Positions 25,901 to 36,685 are shown, counted from the first letter of the stretch. The stretch is 64,000 bases of DNA from Spinacia oleracea (GCF_020520425.1 NC_079492.1:141364361-141428360); one strand, 5' to 3'. Notes: a model not told the origin generated them from the letters alone. Made by a program: numbers and translations.

Positions 25901-27339
25901 AAACCATGTTCAGCTTTGCCAATCCCTATAATGGCTTCAGTGTTAGTGTCCTGAATGACACAGAAGTTAGAGTAAAAGTTCACTTTACACTGAGTATCTG
26001 TGGCAAGTTTCTGCACAGATAGAAGATTGTGTTTGAATTCAGGCACATAGGGAACATTGGATAGGTTCAACCCATTTTCCAGTTTCACCTTCCCACAGTG
26101 TGAGATGATTGATGTGTGACCAGTGGGGAGGTTGATCTTTGGCTCATTTTTGCTCTTCTCTGCATACTGCAACATTTCAAAGCTTCCAGTCATGTGATCT
26201 GAAGCTCCTGAGTCAATTATCCATTCAGTTCTCACAAAGTCTGCATGATGACAGCTCACCATACCAGCATAACTCATGTCAAATTCATCCTCCAAGTCTG
26301 ATTGACTTGCCTTAGATGGGGTTGGAAGAAGTCTCATAAGTTGTTCAAGTTGTTCAGCTGTAAACATAGTGGGTTGTTGAACACTTGAGTTTGAGCTACT
26401 GGTGCCACCTTGCACATTTGCAGCTGTTCTGCCACCTCCTCTTCCATTTCTACCTCTTGACCATCTTCCACCCCTTGTGTTATTTCCATAGTCTCTCCCT
26501 TTTCCTCTCTGATCTTTGTCTTTTTGACCCTTTGGATGCCAGCTAGGAAACCCTACCACTGTCCAACATTTGTCTCTAGAATGCCCAGTTCTGCCACATG
26601 CTGAGCAGTTTTCATCAGTTCCCTTGCTGTACATGGCAAGTGGTTCTGTTTCTTCCTTGACAGGTTTAAGAATCTCTCTTTGAGACTCTTCTTGTTGCAA
26701 TGCACTGCAAGCAGAATCAACAGATGGCAAGGTACTCATCATCAGGAGATTGCTTCTCAATCCTCCATATGCATCATCTACACCATTCAAAAACTGAAAT
26801 AGCTTTTGTTCTTCCTGTTGTTGATTCAGAGCATTAATGAAAGCATTGATCTCAGTGGTCATAGAAGTTATAGGTGGGTATGTGTGAAGGGAATCAAGTT
26901 CCTCCCACAGGCCTCTCAGATCTGTGTAGTAATCTGTAATAGGTTTGCCCTGTTGTTTCATCTCATAAATTTGCTTATTCAGTTTATACTTTCTTGACCC
27001 ATTTGTCACAGAATACCTTTGATCAAGTTGTTTCCATATTTGAGCAGCATTTGTCCCAAACATAACTGACTTCTTTATATTTTCAGTGACATTACCAATG
27101 ATCCATGAGATCACCATGTTGTTACAAGTGTCCCAATGCTCTTGTTTTACAGTATCAGTGGTGTCTCTTACAACTACACCAGTCAAAAATCCTAGCTTTC
27201 TTTTTGCTGCTAGAGTGATTTCAAAAGATCTCTTCCAAGATCTATAGTTAGAAGCCCCCTGAAGTTTTTCTACAACTACTGAGGTGCTCCCATCAGAAGG
27301 GTGCAAGTATAGAGGACTAGTGGTTTCTATGGTTGTCAT
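22936..27339 (-). CDS. Copia gag-pol polyprotein, intact
   Basis: 1467-residue single-frame polyprotein. In order: a UBN2/copia-type gag region (about residues 20-225), zinc knuckle CSACGRTGHSRDKC (about 243-257), aspartic protease WIIDSGASDHM (about 371), a GAG-pre-integrase HHCC motif with LWHHRLGHT (about 537) and CVTCPMAK, a DDE integrase (D in HIDIWNAYK, D in VIRSDNALEF, E in NGRAERKHR), RVT_2 reverse transcriptase with YVDDLVLAG (about 1146), and RNase H with DSDWAGC, SSAEAEYRSM and DNQAAI. All key catalytic residues are present and there is no stop or frameshift. The last codons overlap the polypurine tract and the TGA lies within the 3' LTR. Integrase preceding reverse transcriptase identifies Ty1/copia. 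Confidence 0.95.
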   Translation of the reverse strand: MTTIETTSPLYLHPSDGSTSVVVEKLQGASNYRSWKRSFEITLAAKRKLGFLTGVVVRDTTDTVKQEHWDTCNNMVISWIIGNVTENIKKSVMFGTNAAQIWKQLDQRYSVTNGSRKYKLNKQIYEMKQQGKPITDYYTDLRGLWEELDSLHTYPPITSMTTEINAFINALNQQQEEQKLFQFLNGVDDAYGGLRSNLLMMSTLPSVDSACSALQQEESQREILKPVKEETEPLAMYSKGTDENCSACGRTGHSRDKCWTVVGFPSWHPKGQKDKDQRGKGRDYGNNTRGGRWSRGRNGRGGGRTAANVQGGTSSSNSSVQQPTMFTAEQLEQLMRLLPTPSKASQSDLEDEFDMSYAGMVSCHHADFVRTEWIIDSGASDHMTGSFEMLQYAEKSKNEPKINLPTGHTSIISHCGKVKLENGLNLSNVPYVPEFKHNLLSVQKLATDTQCKVNFYSNFCVIQDTNTEAIIGIGKAEHGLYYLVNKPLQEIVTDLKRAMSTQYTGTQCGKAMTAETCPPTFELPATISSITPLSETTLWHHRLGHTPLQKIAKIPCLQGLKDKCNDVCVTCPMAKFTKLPYNSSKSRAKDLFELVHIDIWNAYKVKTRGNHRYFLTVVDDHSRVTWVHLLKQKSDAFQAIQTFVNMCKTQFNKKVKVIRSDNALEFDDNQQCRPFFDKLGIIHQTSCVKRPQQNGRAERKHRNLLEMARALRFQGGLPLYFWGDCVLAAVYITNRLPSTVLDNKTPYEVLHKTLPSYDNLKSIGCLAMASNPSRLTDKFQERGVPCLMLGYPITQKGYKLLNLTNNIVFVSRDVKFFEHVFPYKILKPQTARNPQTTPTCSDWTDYGNDITPPDNQEPPTPPQTHSPPQTQPSPQTQTPLPIPTRKSTRSHKPPSWHSDYHVANYACLIEPSKIQNLIHTQTTYDFFCFLAKIIKNTVPTNYKEAIKHKRWVDAMNEELDALETNNTWEITDLPPGKTAIGCKWLYRTKFHRDGRVERDKCRLVVLGNRQRYGVDYEETFAPVAKMATVRSLLAVASLEDWYVHQMDVKNAFFHGDLQETIYMKFPPGYCGKGGRIVIQGEGEHSQHNPNKVCKLVKSLYGLKQAPRQWFAKLSEDLKSFQFTQSKSDYSLFTKQTGKSFTVILVYVDDLVLAGNDMQAINDTKTFLSSQFHMKDMGELRYFLGIEVDRSQQGIFLSQKKYNFDLLEEYKMKNCRPLKLPMDSHSKLTADVGDVLDNPEAYQKLVGKLIYLTLTRPDIAYTVHVLSKFMHKPTNVHMQAARRVLRYLANSTDQGILLSRKSNAQLTAYCDSDWAGCPSTRRSTSGFCILLGESLISWKSKRQSVVARSSAEAEYRSMALTVCEVMWLKQLLRDLGIKHSNTTQINCDNQAAIAIAANPVHHEKTKHVDIDCHFIREKDAEGLIQPSYIPSSQQLADVFTKLLPTHQHNHLLSKLGVQTSHSQLEGEY

Positions 27340-27509
27340 TGTTCTATTTTAGACTCAGACCTTGGTGTACACTGAACCACACAGCAAGATATTCACCAAA
27401 GTTTGAAGCTTTATCAATCAGACTATGCTAAGCATGCATTCAAGCTACTGCTGTATGAAATATGTATTGTTTAGAAGGATAATACCTGAACCTGGTTGCT
27501 CTGATACCA

Positions 27510-27856
27510 TGAAGACATTGCTGTATTTTGCTTAATGAAGTAACACAAAGCAACTGCACCAACCCAGCATTTCATTCATTCGGCTTACCCTTAAAATGAG
27601 CAAGCAAGGCTGCTTATATACAACCCTAGTGATTTACTACAACCAATGGGAATAAGGACAGCTAGCCTAGATAGAGAATCAACCTAGAAGTTACAAAAGA
27701 CAACTAGGACCAATCATAAAATGCCACGAATAACTGACAAAAACGGCTAGAAAAGTACACAATCACATGCACATAATTCCTACAATTTAGGCTGAGATGG
27801 GCTTCATTGCTGGCTGAGTTGGGCTTCATTACTTGGCTCAGTGGCCTATCTTCAAT
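27510..27856 (-). repeat. 5' LTR of the copia element
   Basis: Upstream LTR in element orientation; the primer-binding site tggtatcagagc follows at 27509-27498. Confidence 0.9.
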
Positions 27857-27862
27857 AAAGAG

Positions 27863-28444
27863 GGACCAGTTCCATATAATGATACAGTAGTTTTGTAGCG
27901 TTGTGCTAGTGATTGTTATTTATCACAGTTTTGAAGGATTGTGAATTGGATACTCAGGGACGAGTACAATAACGATAACATAAATGTCTACTGCATGTAT
28001 TTTCTGTTTCAGAGTTTTAAAAGGTACGTTTTAGGTTTTGGGATAGCAGAAAACAGTAGTAGACTAGTAGGTTATATATGATACTAACTAATTAACCTTT
28101 ATTGAATGACATATTAATTGTACGGGCTTAAATCTAGTTCGTACATATACGAAGAATACAACACTAGTTTATTCATGATCATCAACCAAATGCACATACA
28201 CACACTGACACATAGACACAAAGTATGTTACATCCTTAGTTTATTCATATGTTGTCGTGCTTAATTGCTTGTGTACAAATCAAGCATGAACAACAAAGGA
28301 CCAACATACTATTGAATATTCATAAAGAAATTAAGACAATGAAAATAGAGAAAAAGTACATAATTAAATTAAATAAGCCACGCACGCTGTCTTCGTCTAG
28401 CTACGTACTGATCGATCTAGGCACTAGGTTGTTGTTCGATCAGC
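27863..28444. other. Intergenic, downstream of the knottin gene
   Basis: Contains a short piece of the dispersed gggaccagttccatat repeat family at the copia insertion site, a Helitron-like terminus (tacgggcttaaatctag) at about 28120-28137, and AT-rich sequence that presumably includes the knottin 3' UTR. Confidence 0.4.
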
Positions 28445-29037
28445 TTAAGCCACACACACACCACCAACAAGACCTGGTGGTACACATGCCCAATCATTAG
28501 TACAACATCGCGGTCCAAACACAAGGTTACAATAACCGCCTGCTGCCACACACTGCATAGCTTTCTCCGATGAAGATGACACTAACACATCCATTAGACC
28601 TTTCATTGCTGCTTGAGACCGGCGGACAGCTGCAGGCTGATCATACATGTTCGACTGGACCTTTCTTGCCAACGCCATTTCTTCTAACATCATTTTATAT
28701 CCCACTGGCATTTCCATTTCTTCAGAAGTTGTTGTCACCTTCCCAAGCACTACTGCATGCATGCATGATTCATAAGAAGAATTAAGGTAGTTACAGTAAC
28801 ATTGTATAGTGACACACTTATAGAAAAGACGTACGTACATGCTACATTATTCATGTTCACAAAAGAAAATATTCCAAACATAAAGATTAAAAAGGTACAC
28901 CGATCCAAAACAAAACAGATAAAGAATACAAAGAGACAGAGAGAGTTTATAAGTACATTACCTGTTGCAGTGGACAACATGAATGTTATTGCTAAAATAG
29001 CAGGAACAACAACAAGGTTGAATGAGACCCTCGCCAT
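28445..29037 (-). CDS. Secreted cysteine-knot (knottin-like) peptide precursor
   Basis: Two exons: 28962-29037 (ATG at 29037-29035) and 28445-28752, with a 209-bp GT-AG intron interrupting a codon in phase 1. The product is 127 residues. Residues 1-25 are a hydrophobic signal peptide (MARVSFNLVVVPAILAITFM start). About 60 residues of charged propeptide-like sequence follow (KVTTTSEEMEMPVGYKMMLE region), then a C-terminal six-cysteine module with spacing C-x6-C-x7-CC-x5-C-x9-C, the disulfide-knot arrangement of plant antimicrobial peptides of the Mj-AMP/PAFP-S kind. A TATA box (tataaatag, minus 29140-29132) lies about 95 bp upstream of the ATG. An apoplastic defence or signalling role is inferred. 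The match is by cysteine pattern only; this long precursor type is not one I can name. Confidence 0.72.
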
Positions 29038-29131
29038 TTCCTTCAAATCGATCTCTTAAAATTAAGGAGTAGTAATATTAATTGTATTGTAGAACTCGAT
29101 CGATCTGTTTTTCTCCACACAGAAATCGCCC

Positions 29132-29140
29132 TATTTATAG
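29132..29140 (-). promoter_or_regulatory. TATA box of the knottin-like gene
   Basis: Minus-strand tataaatag, about 95 bp upstream of the start codon, consistent with a short 5' UTR. Confidence 0.6.
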
Positions 29141-29918
29141 AATTACTACGTACGTACGTAGCTTATAGGACCACTGCATGCATGTCTGCATGCACCGGCC
29201 TACTTCCCAACGCTCCTCCGAAATAAATTTTGTGTCCCGTAATAAATAACAAAGTTGACAGCTGGTTGGTCTAAGACTCTACGGACTTATGCATGGTCCA
29301 GGTCCTAACAACACTCTTAATGTCGTTGTACGTACCATGCGTCCCACGAGGCTCAAATTGAATAATACGGAGTAACAATTAACAAGAAGTACCTCTGATT
29401 CTACACTTTTAACATTAGACTATTAACCAATTGAACTATATTTTTTTATATGTTATCTATACGAAATTAATATTGACATAATATAGAAAAATTAACTTCT
29501 GGAAAAAAAACTCAAACAAAATTTCATTAAAAAATATGATAATTATTTTTATTCATCCAAAATAAATACTAATCTAAAATAAAATTCAATCCAAAGTCAA
29601 ACACTAATCCAATATTAGAGCGTCGCGTAGGAAAGCTAATGGTTTCGGCCAACGAAAAATAAGAATTCAAAATTATTTTTGAATTAAAAAAGTTGAGTGT
29701 CACATCGATAAATAATTAGGTGCCACATAGATATTTTTATCAATTAATTACTAATATTACGCCTGTACAACTTCATCCAAAATTAAACACTCTAAAAATT
29801 AAGCAATAAATCTAAAATGAAATTCATTCTAAAATTAAAAACTAATCTAATCTAATATATAAAATATAGCAGTTGGTATATATAAGAGTTTTCTTTTAAC
29901 TTAACAATTTAATAGAAT

Positions 29919-29945
29919 CCGTGCATCACACGGGCTAAAATCTAG
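29919..29945 (+). mobile_element. Helitron 3' terminus
   Basis: A short hairpin (ccgtgcatcacacggg) followed by ctaaaatctag and then T, the CTRR-type end with insertion before T. The element body probably extends left over the AT-rich 29400-29918 stretch; the 5' TC end is not resolved. Confidence 0.5.
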
Positions 29946-30577
29946 TAGGTTTATATTTTTAGGAGTTTATATTGTGTTAGGGTTGTGTAACAGTGTACTA
30001 TACATACGTCAATATTAATATACAAAAGGTGAAGCCGTTTTTTCCTAATCTTCTCTGAGTTTACCATGGTATCACAACCTCTCTAAGATTAGAGATTTTA
30101 ATTTTCGATCCTTTGTCCAAACACAACCCTAGAAATTATTATTTTCCGCAAAATCTGATTACGTGAGAATTCGGAGCTTCAATGGTTTGTTGATCAAGCC
30201 TTGTTTTTTTTTTTTTTTAATCATTGGTTTGTAGTACGCAACTATATCTTCTACGCAAGAGTGTACCTGTGTGCGGGGTTTGGTGCGAGTGTGTGTGGTC
30301 AGAAGTGTATCTATTCATACGGAGATCAAGTAGACGTGTACCTGCTTGTCAGCTTGTGTGGTTTGCTGCGGCAGGAGTGCACCTGTCCGTGTGAGTGATC
30401 TGTTGCTTGGAACATATTGCTACGAAGTGCCTCGTAATTATAATCTTGTGCGTATTTTGGTTAATTTGTGCGACAAGTTGTGCAAGGGTTATAATTGTTT
30501 TGAAGTGTTGTGCTAGCAATTGTTATTGTAATAGTTAGTGTGAATGTGGGATACTAGGGCAGGTACGTAGAATAATA
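29946..30577. other. AT-rich intergenic sequence, no supported gene
   Basis: Includes a Cys-rich-looking 65-codon frame at 30201-30398 that starts in a T-run and has no family match, and the left part of a dispersed repeat later interrupted by the MULE at 30587. Confidence 0.4.
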
Positions 30578-30586
30578 TTAAAAGAA

Positions 30587-32216
30587 CGGTTTTTGCACCA
30601 AATACCCCTGCGCGTTTCAAAATTCATTGAATACCCCTATTTTTTCCGTATTGTTCACCAAATACCCCTATTATGACTTTCCGTTAGTCCTCCGTTAAGT
30701 CATGTTTATAATTCACCAAATACACCTATTTATAAACTTTTTGCATAGTATACACCTATTTACAAAGTTTTTTGCACCAAATACCCAAACAGCTTATACC
30801 ATTAATAATTGAATTTGAAGAACAATACATCTGAAAATTGAAGAACAAAACCCATAATATTGAAGAAGAGAATATTAAATTTTGAGAGTTTAATTCCTAA
30901 AATCGAAAATCTAAACTACAAATTCGAATTCCAGTGTCTATAATCTCTCTCTAATCTACCTAAATTCTGTTGTTTTTCGCCCCTTGTTGCTGCCGCTGCT
31001 ATTCTATGCTCACGAAGAACTCAGCTCTAAAATCTAAAATAGGAAAACCAACGAAAATCAAAATCTGAAAAACACAAACAAATGTTGCTCCAAAATCTCC
31101 TCTAATTTCATATGCTCCCTCGAACCAAAGAGAAGAACATAAATGCTGAAGAACGAATTCGAGAACGAAAATCTGCAAAAAAAAAAAAAAAAAAACGAAA
31201 ATCTAGTTCTGTATTCTCTCTTAATTGTTGCGCTACCCTCTATGCTCTCTACACTATCAATTTTTGTTCTCCGTCCTTCGAATCCAACCCCTGAATTCCA
31301 AAAAAAATCAGCCCAGAAAATAGGGGCAACATGAAATCTGAATTCAGCATCTTCAATTTCAACAGAAATATGAATTCATGTCCTGCTGTCTTCATCATCA
31401 CCTTACCCTAACTGAATTCATGTTCATGGGCACATGCCTAACCCACATATCCAAAATTTCATCTTCAATTTCATCTTTGTTCATAATATTCATCATCACC
31501 ATACCTAACAGAAACCTACCCTTGTTCATCAAACTTCAATTCACGATTTCAATTCACTAGAAAATTTGGGTTCGATTATTTGGGATTTGAGTTAGCAATT
31601 GATTTTTGATGAAGATGGTTTGAGAAGGAAAAATTGTGGTTGGGTTAACCATTTTGATACCCAGGAAAAAGAGATGTGAGATTGAGAGGAGAGAGGAGGG
31701 TGAGAGGAGAGAGGGGATTTAGAGTTAATTAGGGTTCATTAAGTGTTAATTAGGATTGGCATTAATTCACCTCAAATTACTCAGAAATACAAGCTCGGTA
31801 GTTCTGCGAATTCACCATTTTCGCCATTTCCGCCGACGAAGGTTGAAGGTTGGCGGCGAAAGGAGAGGACTAAGCGCGGCAGCAGCAAAGGAAGGAGAAG
31901 ACGGTGGCGAGAGAAGAGAAACGAAGAAGAAGAAGAAGAAGAAGAAGAAGAAGAAGAAGAGGGGCGAGTAATTAAGAAGAACAGAGGAGATGAGATGAGA
32001 GAGAAGACATTAGATTTTTTTTAAAAGTTAAAATGTAGAATATTGGGTGAATAAGGGCATAAACGTAAATTAACGCTAACGGAGTACTAACGGCCGTTAA
32101 ATCCAAGGGTATTTGGTGCACTTTAAGTTTAAATAGGGGTATTCTATGAATTTTGAAACGCGCAGGGGTATTTGGTGCATTATTGCAAACCTCAGGGGCA
32201 TTTCATGAAAAAACCG
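30587..32216. mobile_element. MULE-type transposon with perfect 9-bp target duplication
   Basis: Left end cggtttttgcaccaaatacc and right end (reverse complement) cggttttttcatgaaatgcc both lead into ataccccct-type sequence with gcgcgtttcaaaattcat, giving inverted ends. It is flanked by ttaaaagaa on both sides (30578-30586 and 32217-32225), the 9-bp duplication typical of Mutator-like elements. Inside are a (GAA)n tract at 31924-31962 and short frames with no transposase. Non-autonomous. Confidence 0.8.
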
Positions 32217-32355
32217 TTAAAAGAAATGTCGTTTTTCTTGGCCTGTTTTAATATTTTATCTACTTGTATGGCTGTATGTATTAACTTTGGGATAATCAAG
32301 GTACAATAATTTTGTGAATGGTCCTTATTAGTACTCATAATTGGGAGTGAAATGT

Positions 32356-34234
32356 CACTAGTGGAAAAAATACCTGTTGAGGGGGGCATTTTGGGTTTAT
32401 TGAGGCGAACAAGGCCCGCTGCGACAGACGTAGCTTCAACAGCTCAGTGATCTGTTGAGGCGGGCTTTGTTCGCCTCAACAGGTGATCTGTTGTGGGGGG
32501 CTTTCAAAAGCCCGCCTCAACAACCTCTACAGATAAGCGAAAAATAAGGACCTGTTGTGGGGGGCTTTACAGAAGCCCGCCTCAACAGCCTCCTCTGTTG
32601 AGGCTCACTTCTTAAATGCCCCCCTCAACAGACCTGTATTAGGGCCCTATTGAGACGTTGCATAACCTTTGCCCGCCTCAATAGATGGCTAGAAAATTGC
32701 ATTTTTGTATGATTTACTTTTTATTTCTTATGATTTGGGTCTTGATTAGTGCGAACAAAATATTTTTGGGAGGCAAAAAACTAGAAATACTAAACACGTC
32801 TCGTTATTATTATTCAAATAAGGAGTACAAGAGATATGAGTTTGTATACTATTACATTATACAAAATACTATCTTACAAAGTGAAATAAATCAAAGTAAT
32901 GTAAGCAAATCTAAACTAAACAAATTGACGACATATGCTTTCCTGTCTTCCAACTAATTAATCTACCATCCATTACACACCTGCAAAAAAAAAAAAGCAA
33001 GACATCATCTAGTGAACAATAACAATAAAACGCAAAGGAAGATCCTCACAATAAGAAATATATACACGATGATTAAAAAAAATATAAAACAATCGGCATC
33101 AAAAAAACAATTACAAACCAGAAAGAAATATTATTATTTCATTTTTCCAAAAATTATCTGAAAAATTAACAAAAACAAAACAACAATTTGCATATAAACT
33201 AAACTATAGATCTGAAAGTTAATTCTTTTAAAAATATTGAGATTCTAACTTTTATTAACATTAAAATAACTTTTTGTTAGAAGAAAAAAAGACAATATAA
33301 TGAAACCTTTTTAGATCTAAGAATGTCCGATGGTGAGGTTTTTCGGGACCGAGATCCTAAAACCAGTGTTCTTTCGTCGACATATGCTGCATGTTCAATT
33401 TATTCAATTTTTTGGGGGAAATTGGGTGTTCTTCTTCTTGATTTAATTCGATCTTCAGTCAATAAGGTTCGTCAAATCATCATCAACTCGTGAACAAATT
33501 AAGAAAAAAGGGTAAATAACAACATTCAATAAAAAATTAATGTAAAAAGGAAATTTGTACCTTGTTAGTATCAAGATCTCGAGATAATATAGATGACGAT
33601 TCGAAGCTTCCATTTCTCCATATTTTATGAACCGCAAATACCGAAGGGGAGGAGACAACGGCAGGGTGGAGGAAGTACCATTGGTGGCTGATTTTCTTCA
33701 TGAAAGAATGGAATCGCAAGAGAGAAAAAAAGGAGATGAAGATGAGAAAAAGTCTGGGAAATAAGGAGATAACATTAAAAACGGCTAAGGGAATAAAGGG
33801 TATAGAGGAATTTAGGATATCAATCCATGGCTTATTTTCTTCAAGAAAGAATGAAACCAGAACATAAAGAAAGGAGAAATGAGAAAAGATCAATGAGATA
33901 AGGAGAGAGCAGAAAAGCGGCTAAGAGAATTGAAGGGTAATGAGGAATTGGGGACGGGAAATAAAGAAACCCTAATCCGCATTGAGTTTATGTGGGCTTT
34001 TTGTTGAGGTGGGCTGTTGGGGCGAACAATGCAATGCCCCCCTCAACAGCCTTCAATTTTGAAGCGTACAAGATAAGGCCCGCCTCAACCGAGTCTCTTG
34101 AAGCGAACATTTAAGAAGCCCGCCAAAACATCTCATTAAAGTCCTTGACCCGCGTTGACTTAGTGGTTATTGTGGCAAACTTTTGATTGCCCGCCTCAAC
34201 AGGGGGGCTTCAATAGGTGTTTTTTCTACTAGTG
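32356..34234. mobile_element. 1.9-kb non-autonomous CACTA element
   Basis: Ends cactagtggaaaaaatacc and ggtgttttttctactagtg, nearly the same termini as the 6.7-kb element at 10379. The target duplication is TGT (32353-32355 and 34235-34237). Subterminal regions carry many copies of ctgttgaggcgggc / gcccgcctcaacag. No transposase is visible. Confidence 0.88.
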
Positions 34235-34406
34235 TGTGGTTCGTAAATTGTAATGATAAAAGGAATGTCGTTTTTGTTTCTAACGGGACCAATTTTTTTT
34301 TTCGTGGCCTATTCTAATAGGAGTATTTGATATGTTGAAGTACGTATAGTATTCCAATTCTTTTTTGTATCGCCGGCTAAAAATTAATTAATTAAGCACG
34401 TGCATC

Positions 34407-34684
34407 TAAAGATGGCCGTGTGTCGGGTCGGGTCGGGCCAAAACAAGGTCTAGGCCCGGCATGAGCTCACGGGCTTTCGTGTCGGGTCGGGTCAGCTCGT
34501 CGTGTCTATGACTAATTTTACATAATTTTGCGTGTTTTGTCGTGTCGGGTCGAGTTGTGTCGTGCCTTGTCGTAATTTTTCCAAAAAATTAAGGCCCGGT
34601 CCGGACTTTTTTCGTGCTCGGGTCGGGCTGGGCTTTTTCAAACCGAATCGGACTTCGGGCCGGCCCGGCCCACAACCATCTTTA
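34407..34684. mobile_element. Small hAT-like element
   Basis: Terminal repeats taaagatggccgtg and (reverse complement) taaagatggttgtg, with an interior rich in gggtcgggtcggg / ggcccggcc. It is flanked by cgtgcatc and cgtgcttc (7 of 8 match). Related empty sequence without the insert is at about 38605-38650 and, inverted, at about 51110-51160. Confidence 0.65.
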
Positions 34685-34739
34685 CGTGCTTCTGAGGCAT
34701 GGAGGTCTGTAGGTGGTCATTAGGTGTGACTGTGTGTAC

Positions 34740-35520
34740 TTGTCCCTTTAATAAATGAAAATATATAGTACTCCCTCTGTATCATACGAAGTATTGCTTA
34801 ACCTCTTTGTAAAAAATAAGGGTATTATACTTTTTTTTATCTCTCTTCTCTCTCATCTTTTAGGGTTAAGTTTCAGTTTTCTTGGTCGTTTAGGTCGGAA
34901 TTAGTCTAATTTCCGAAGAAATTAGACTATTTTCGACCCTTTTTCTTACTTTTCATTGTTTTCTCTTGATGTTTTGTCTTGTTTTGGTTTATTTTCCGTT
35001 GATTTGTTCCCAATTTATTCTTGGGTTGTTCCCAATTTATTTGGGAATTTTCTAGAGTTTTATAGGTTCTTGATTCTCATTCATGGATGAGAATCTTTTT
35101 TAGGGTTTCAATAATTGGGAAGGAGATTTGGATTCATACAAGTTCAGGGTTTATCATCAACTCGCCGTTCAAACCAATTCATGCGTTGATTGCGAAGGAC
35201 TCTACTTGGAAAGATGCATGAAATCATCGAAAATCACTGCTCGCGTCAAACTAGAAGCGGTGGAGTATGAGATGTGCTTTAGGATGCAGAATAGTAATTG
35301 TTTTGATTGTAACAGTTATGTATTTTCTTTGAATCTGTTGTATGCAAATCTATATTATCATTATAGATGTCGTATGGCCGATTATTAATGATATTGTTCT
35401 TCCCCGTCAAAAATAAAATAAAATAAGGATATTAAAAAAAAATCATGTTGCTTGATTGGTAATTAATACAAGTTTAAATAATTATATGGCAAATGGTCCT
35501 CAAGGATTCTCGTATAAATA
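34740..35520. other. AT-rich intergenic sequence with one unsupported ORF
   Basis: Holds a one-sided Stowaway-like end (actccctctgtatc at 34771) and an 86-codon frame at 35128-35388 with several Cys (CVDCEGLYLERC) that is not recognised. There is no splice or promoter support. Confidence 0.3.
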
Positions 35521-35524
35521 ACAA

Positions 35525-36504
35525 CTAGCTTTTTGGCCCGTTCTTCGCACGGGCTTTTACTCGCTTGAAACTTGAAATTATTTTTTTGAGGGAGAAACTA
35601 CAATTTTTCAAACAAATGATAAGTTACATGAAGCATAATTGCACAAGCTGCTATTATAATGCTTAAAATAAAAAATAACGGCAATCTACCTATGAATGCA
35701 TATATTTACAAAGAGAATGCCACTTTAAACCTGCAAAAGAATGGTTTCATCTAAGATGGATCAATAATTTTGCTGTCTAAAATTGTAGAAAATAGTCTCT
35801 CATAACTGAAACCATTTTCTAAAAATTTAAAACAGTCTCTCATCACCCCCCTTGTTTAACATGGTCCATTTTCACCTTATAATCCAATCCTTTGATAGAA
35901 TATCTTATTGTTGAATTCTGCACATTGATTTCAATAATAATTATGAACCAGTAGTAAAAATATCAACTATCAACTGCTCATATATACATATAAATGGAAT
36001 TCAACTTAAAATAGAGTGAAAGAGATAGAAAGTCACCAGAGATCTTGAGACAGCCGACAACGTTCAATTGTGCCTTGATAGTTTGGGATGAGAAATGCAA
36101 TCCAAGTGAGTATCTGCAAATGAGGTACTTATAAGAGATGTTGAATTTGTAAGGGATGTTATGAGTTAAATGACAAACTCAATTCGGTTACATTGGAAGG
36201 GGGGTGGAGGGAGAAGAGGAGAAAATTAGGAATTGAATAAATTAATTCATTACTTCATTGAATTAAATTTGGAGGTTATAGAAGCTGAAAGGGAGGATTG
36301 AAGGCCACGTGTCTTCAAAATGTTGTTGCTTACGTGTCCGCCACATGTCTTCAAAAAAATAAAAAATAAAAAATCCATGGATGAAAGAAGGAGGTGACAC
36401 ATGTTTTCTAACAAAAAAAAATCCATGGATAAAATAAGGAGGTGACACGTGTCATCTAATCATATATGGTTATCCTTTTTAAATACTAGGTATAGAGGTA
36501 TAGA
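35525..36504 (-). mobile_element. Non-autonomous Helitron (minus strand), 980 bp
   Basis: On the minus strand it starts tctatacctctatacctag after an A and ends with a hairpin (gcccgtgcgaagaacgggc) and ctag followed by T, matching Helitron rules (5' TC, 3' CTRR, insertion between A and T). Contains gtgacacgtgtcatc. No Rep/Hel coding region. Confidence 0.65.
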
Positions 36505-36654
36505 TGAGGATATATGTATTGATACTATAGCGATTCTTAAACTCTAAGTTGTAATCCGAGTATCGGAAAATTATTGTACAAAGTATGTATAATCCCCTTT
36601 GATTTATGTACATATATTTTTGGTCATTGATAAAATTAAAACTAAAAACAAACA

Positions 36655-36685
36655 AAAATCATGCATCGCACGGGGTTAAAACTAG
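36655..36685 (+). mobile_element. Helitron 3' terminus (plus strand)
   Basis: tcatgcatcgcacggggtt followed by aaaactag and T. Its body may surround the minus-strand Helitron 35525-36504. The 5' end is not resolved. Confidence 0.4.

Larger units (their letters stand above)
22594..27856 (-). mobile_element. Complete Ty1/copia LTR retrotransposon
   Basis: Two 347-bp LTRs (22594-22940 and 27510-27856) differ at only two positions by eye (in the stretches caaccctag[a/t]gattt and accaat[a/g]gga). The LTR edge in minus orientation is followed by tggtatcagagc, the initiator-Met tRNA primer-binding site, and the other LTR is preceded by the polypurine tract gagggggagt. The element is flanked by aaagag on both sides (22588-22593 and 27857-27862). 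The polyprotein ORF fills the interior. LTR near-identity and the open ORF indicate a young, possibly autonomous insertion. Confidence 0.93.

Noticed and set aside
30201-30398. Cys-containing 65-codon ORF as a possible second secreted peptide
   Set aside because: Starts in a T-run, has no credible signal peptide or cysteine spacing, and lies in repeat-derived sequence.
31743-32024. Glu/Lys-rich ORFs at the GAA tract
   Set aside because: Low-complexity translation of a trinucleotide microsatellite inside a MULE.
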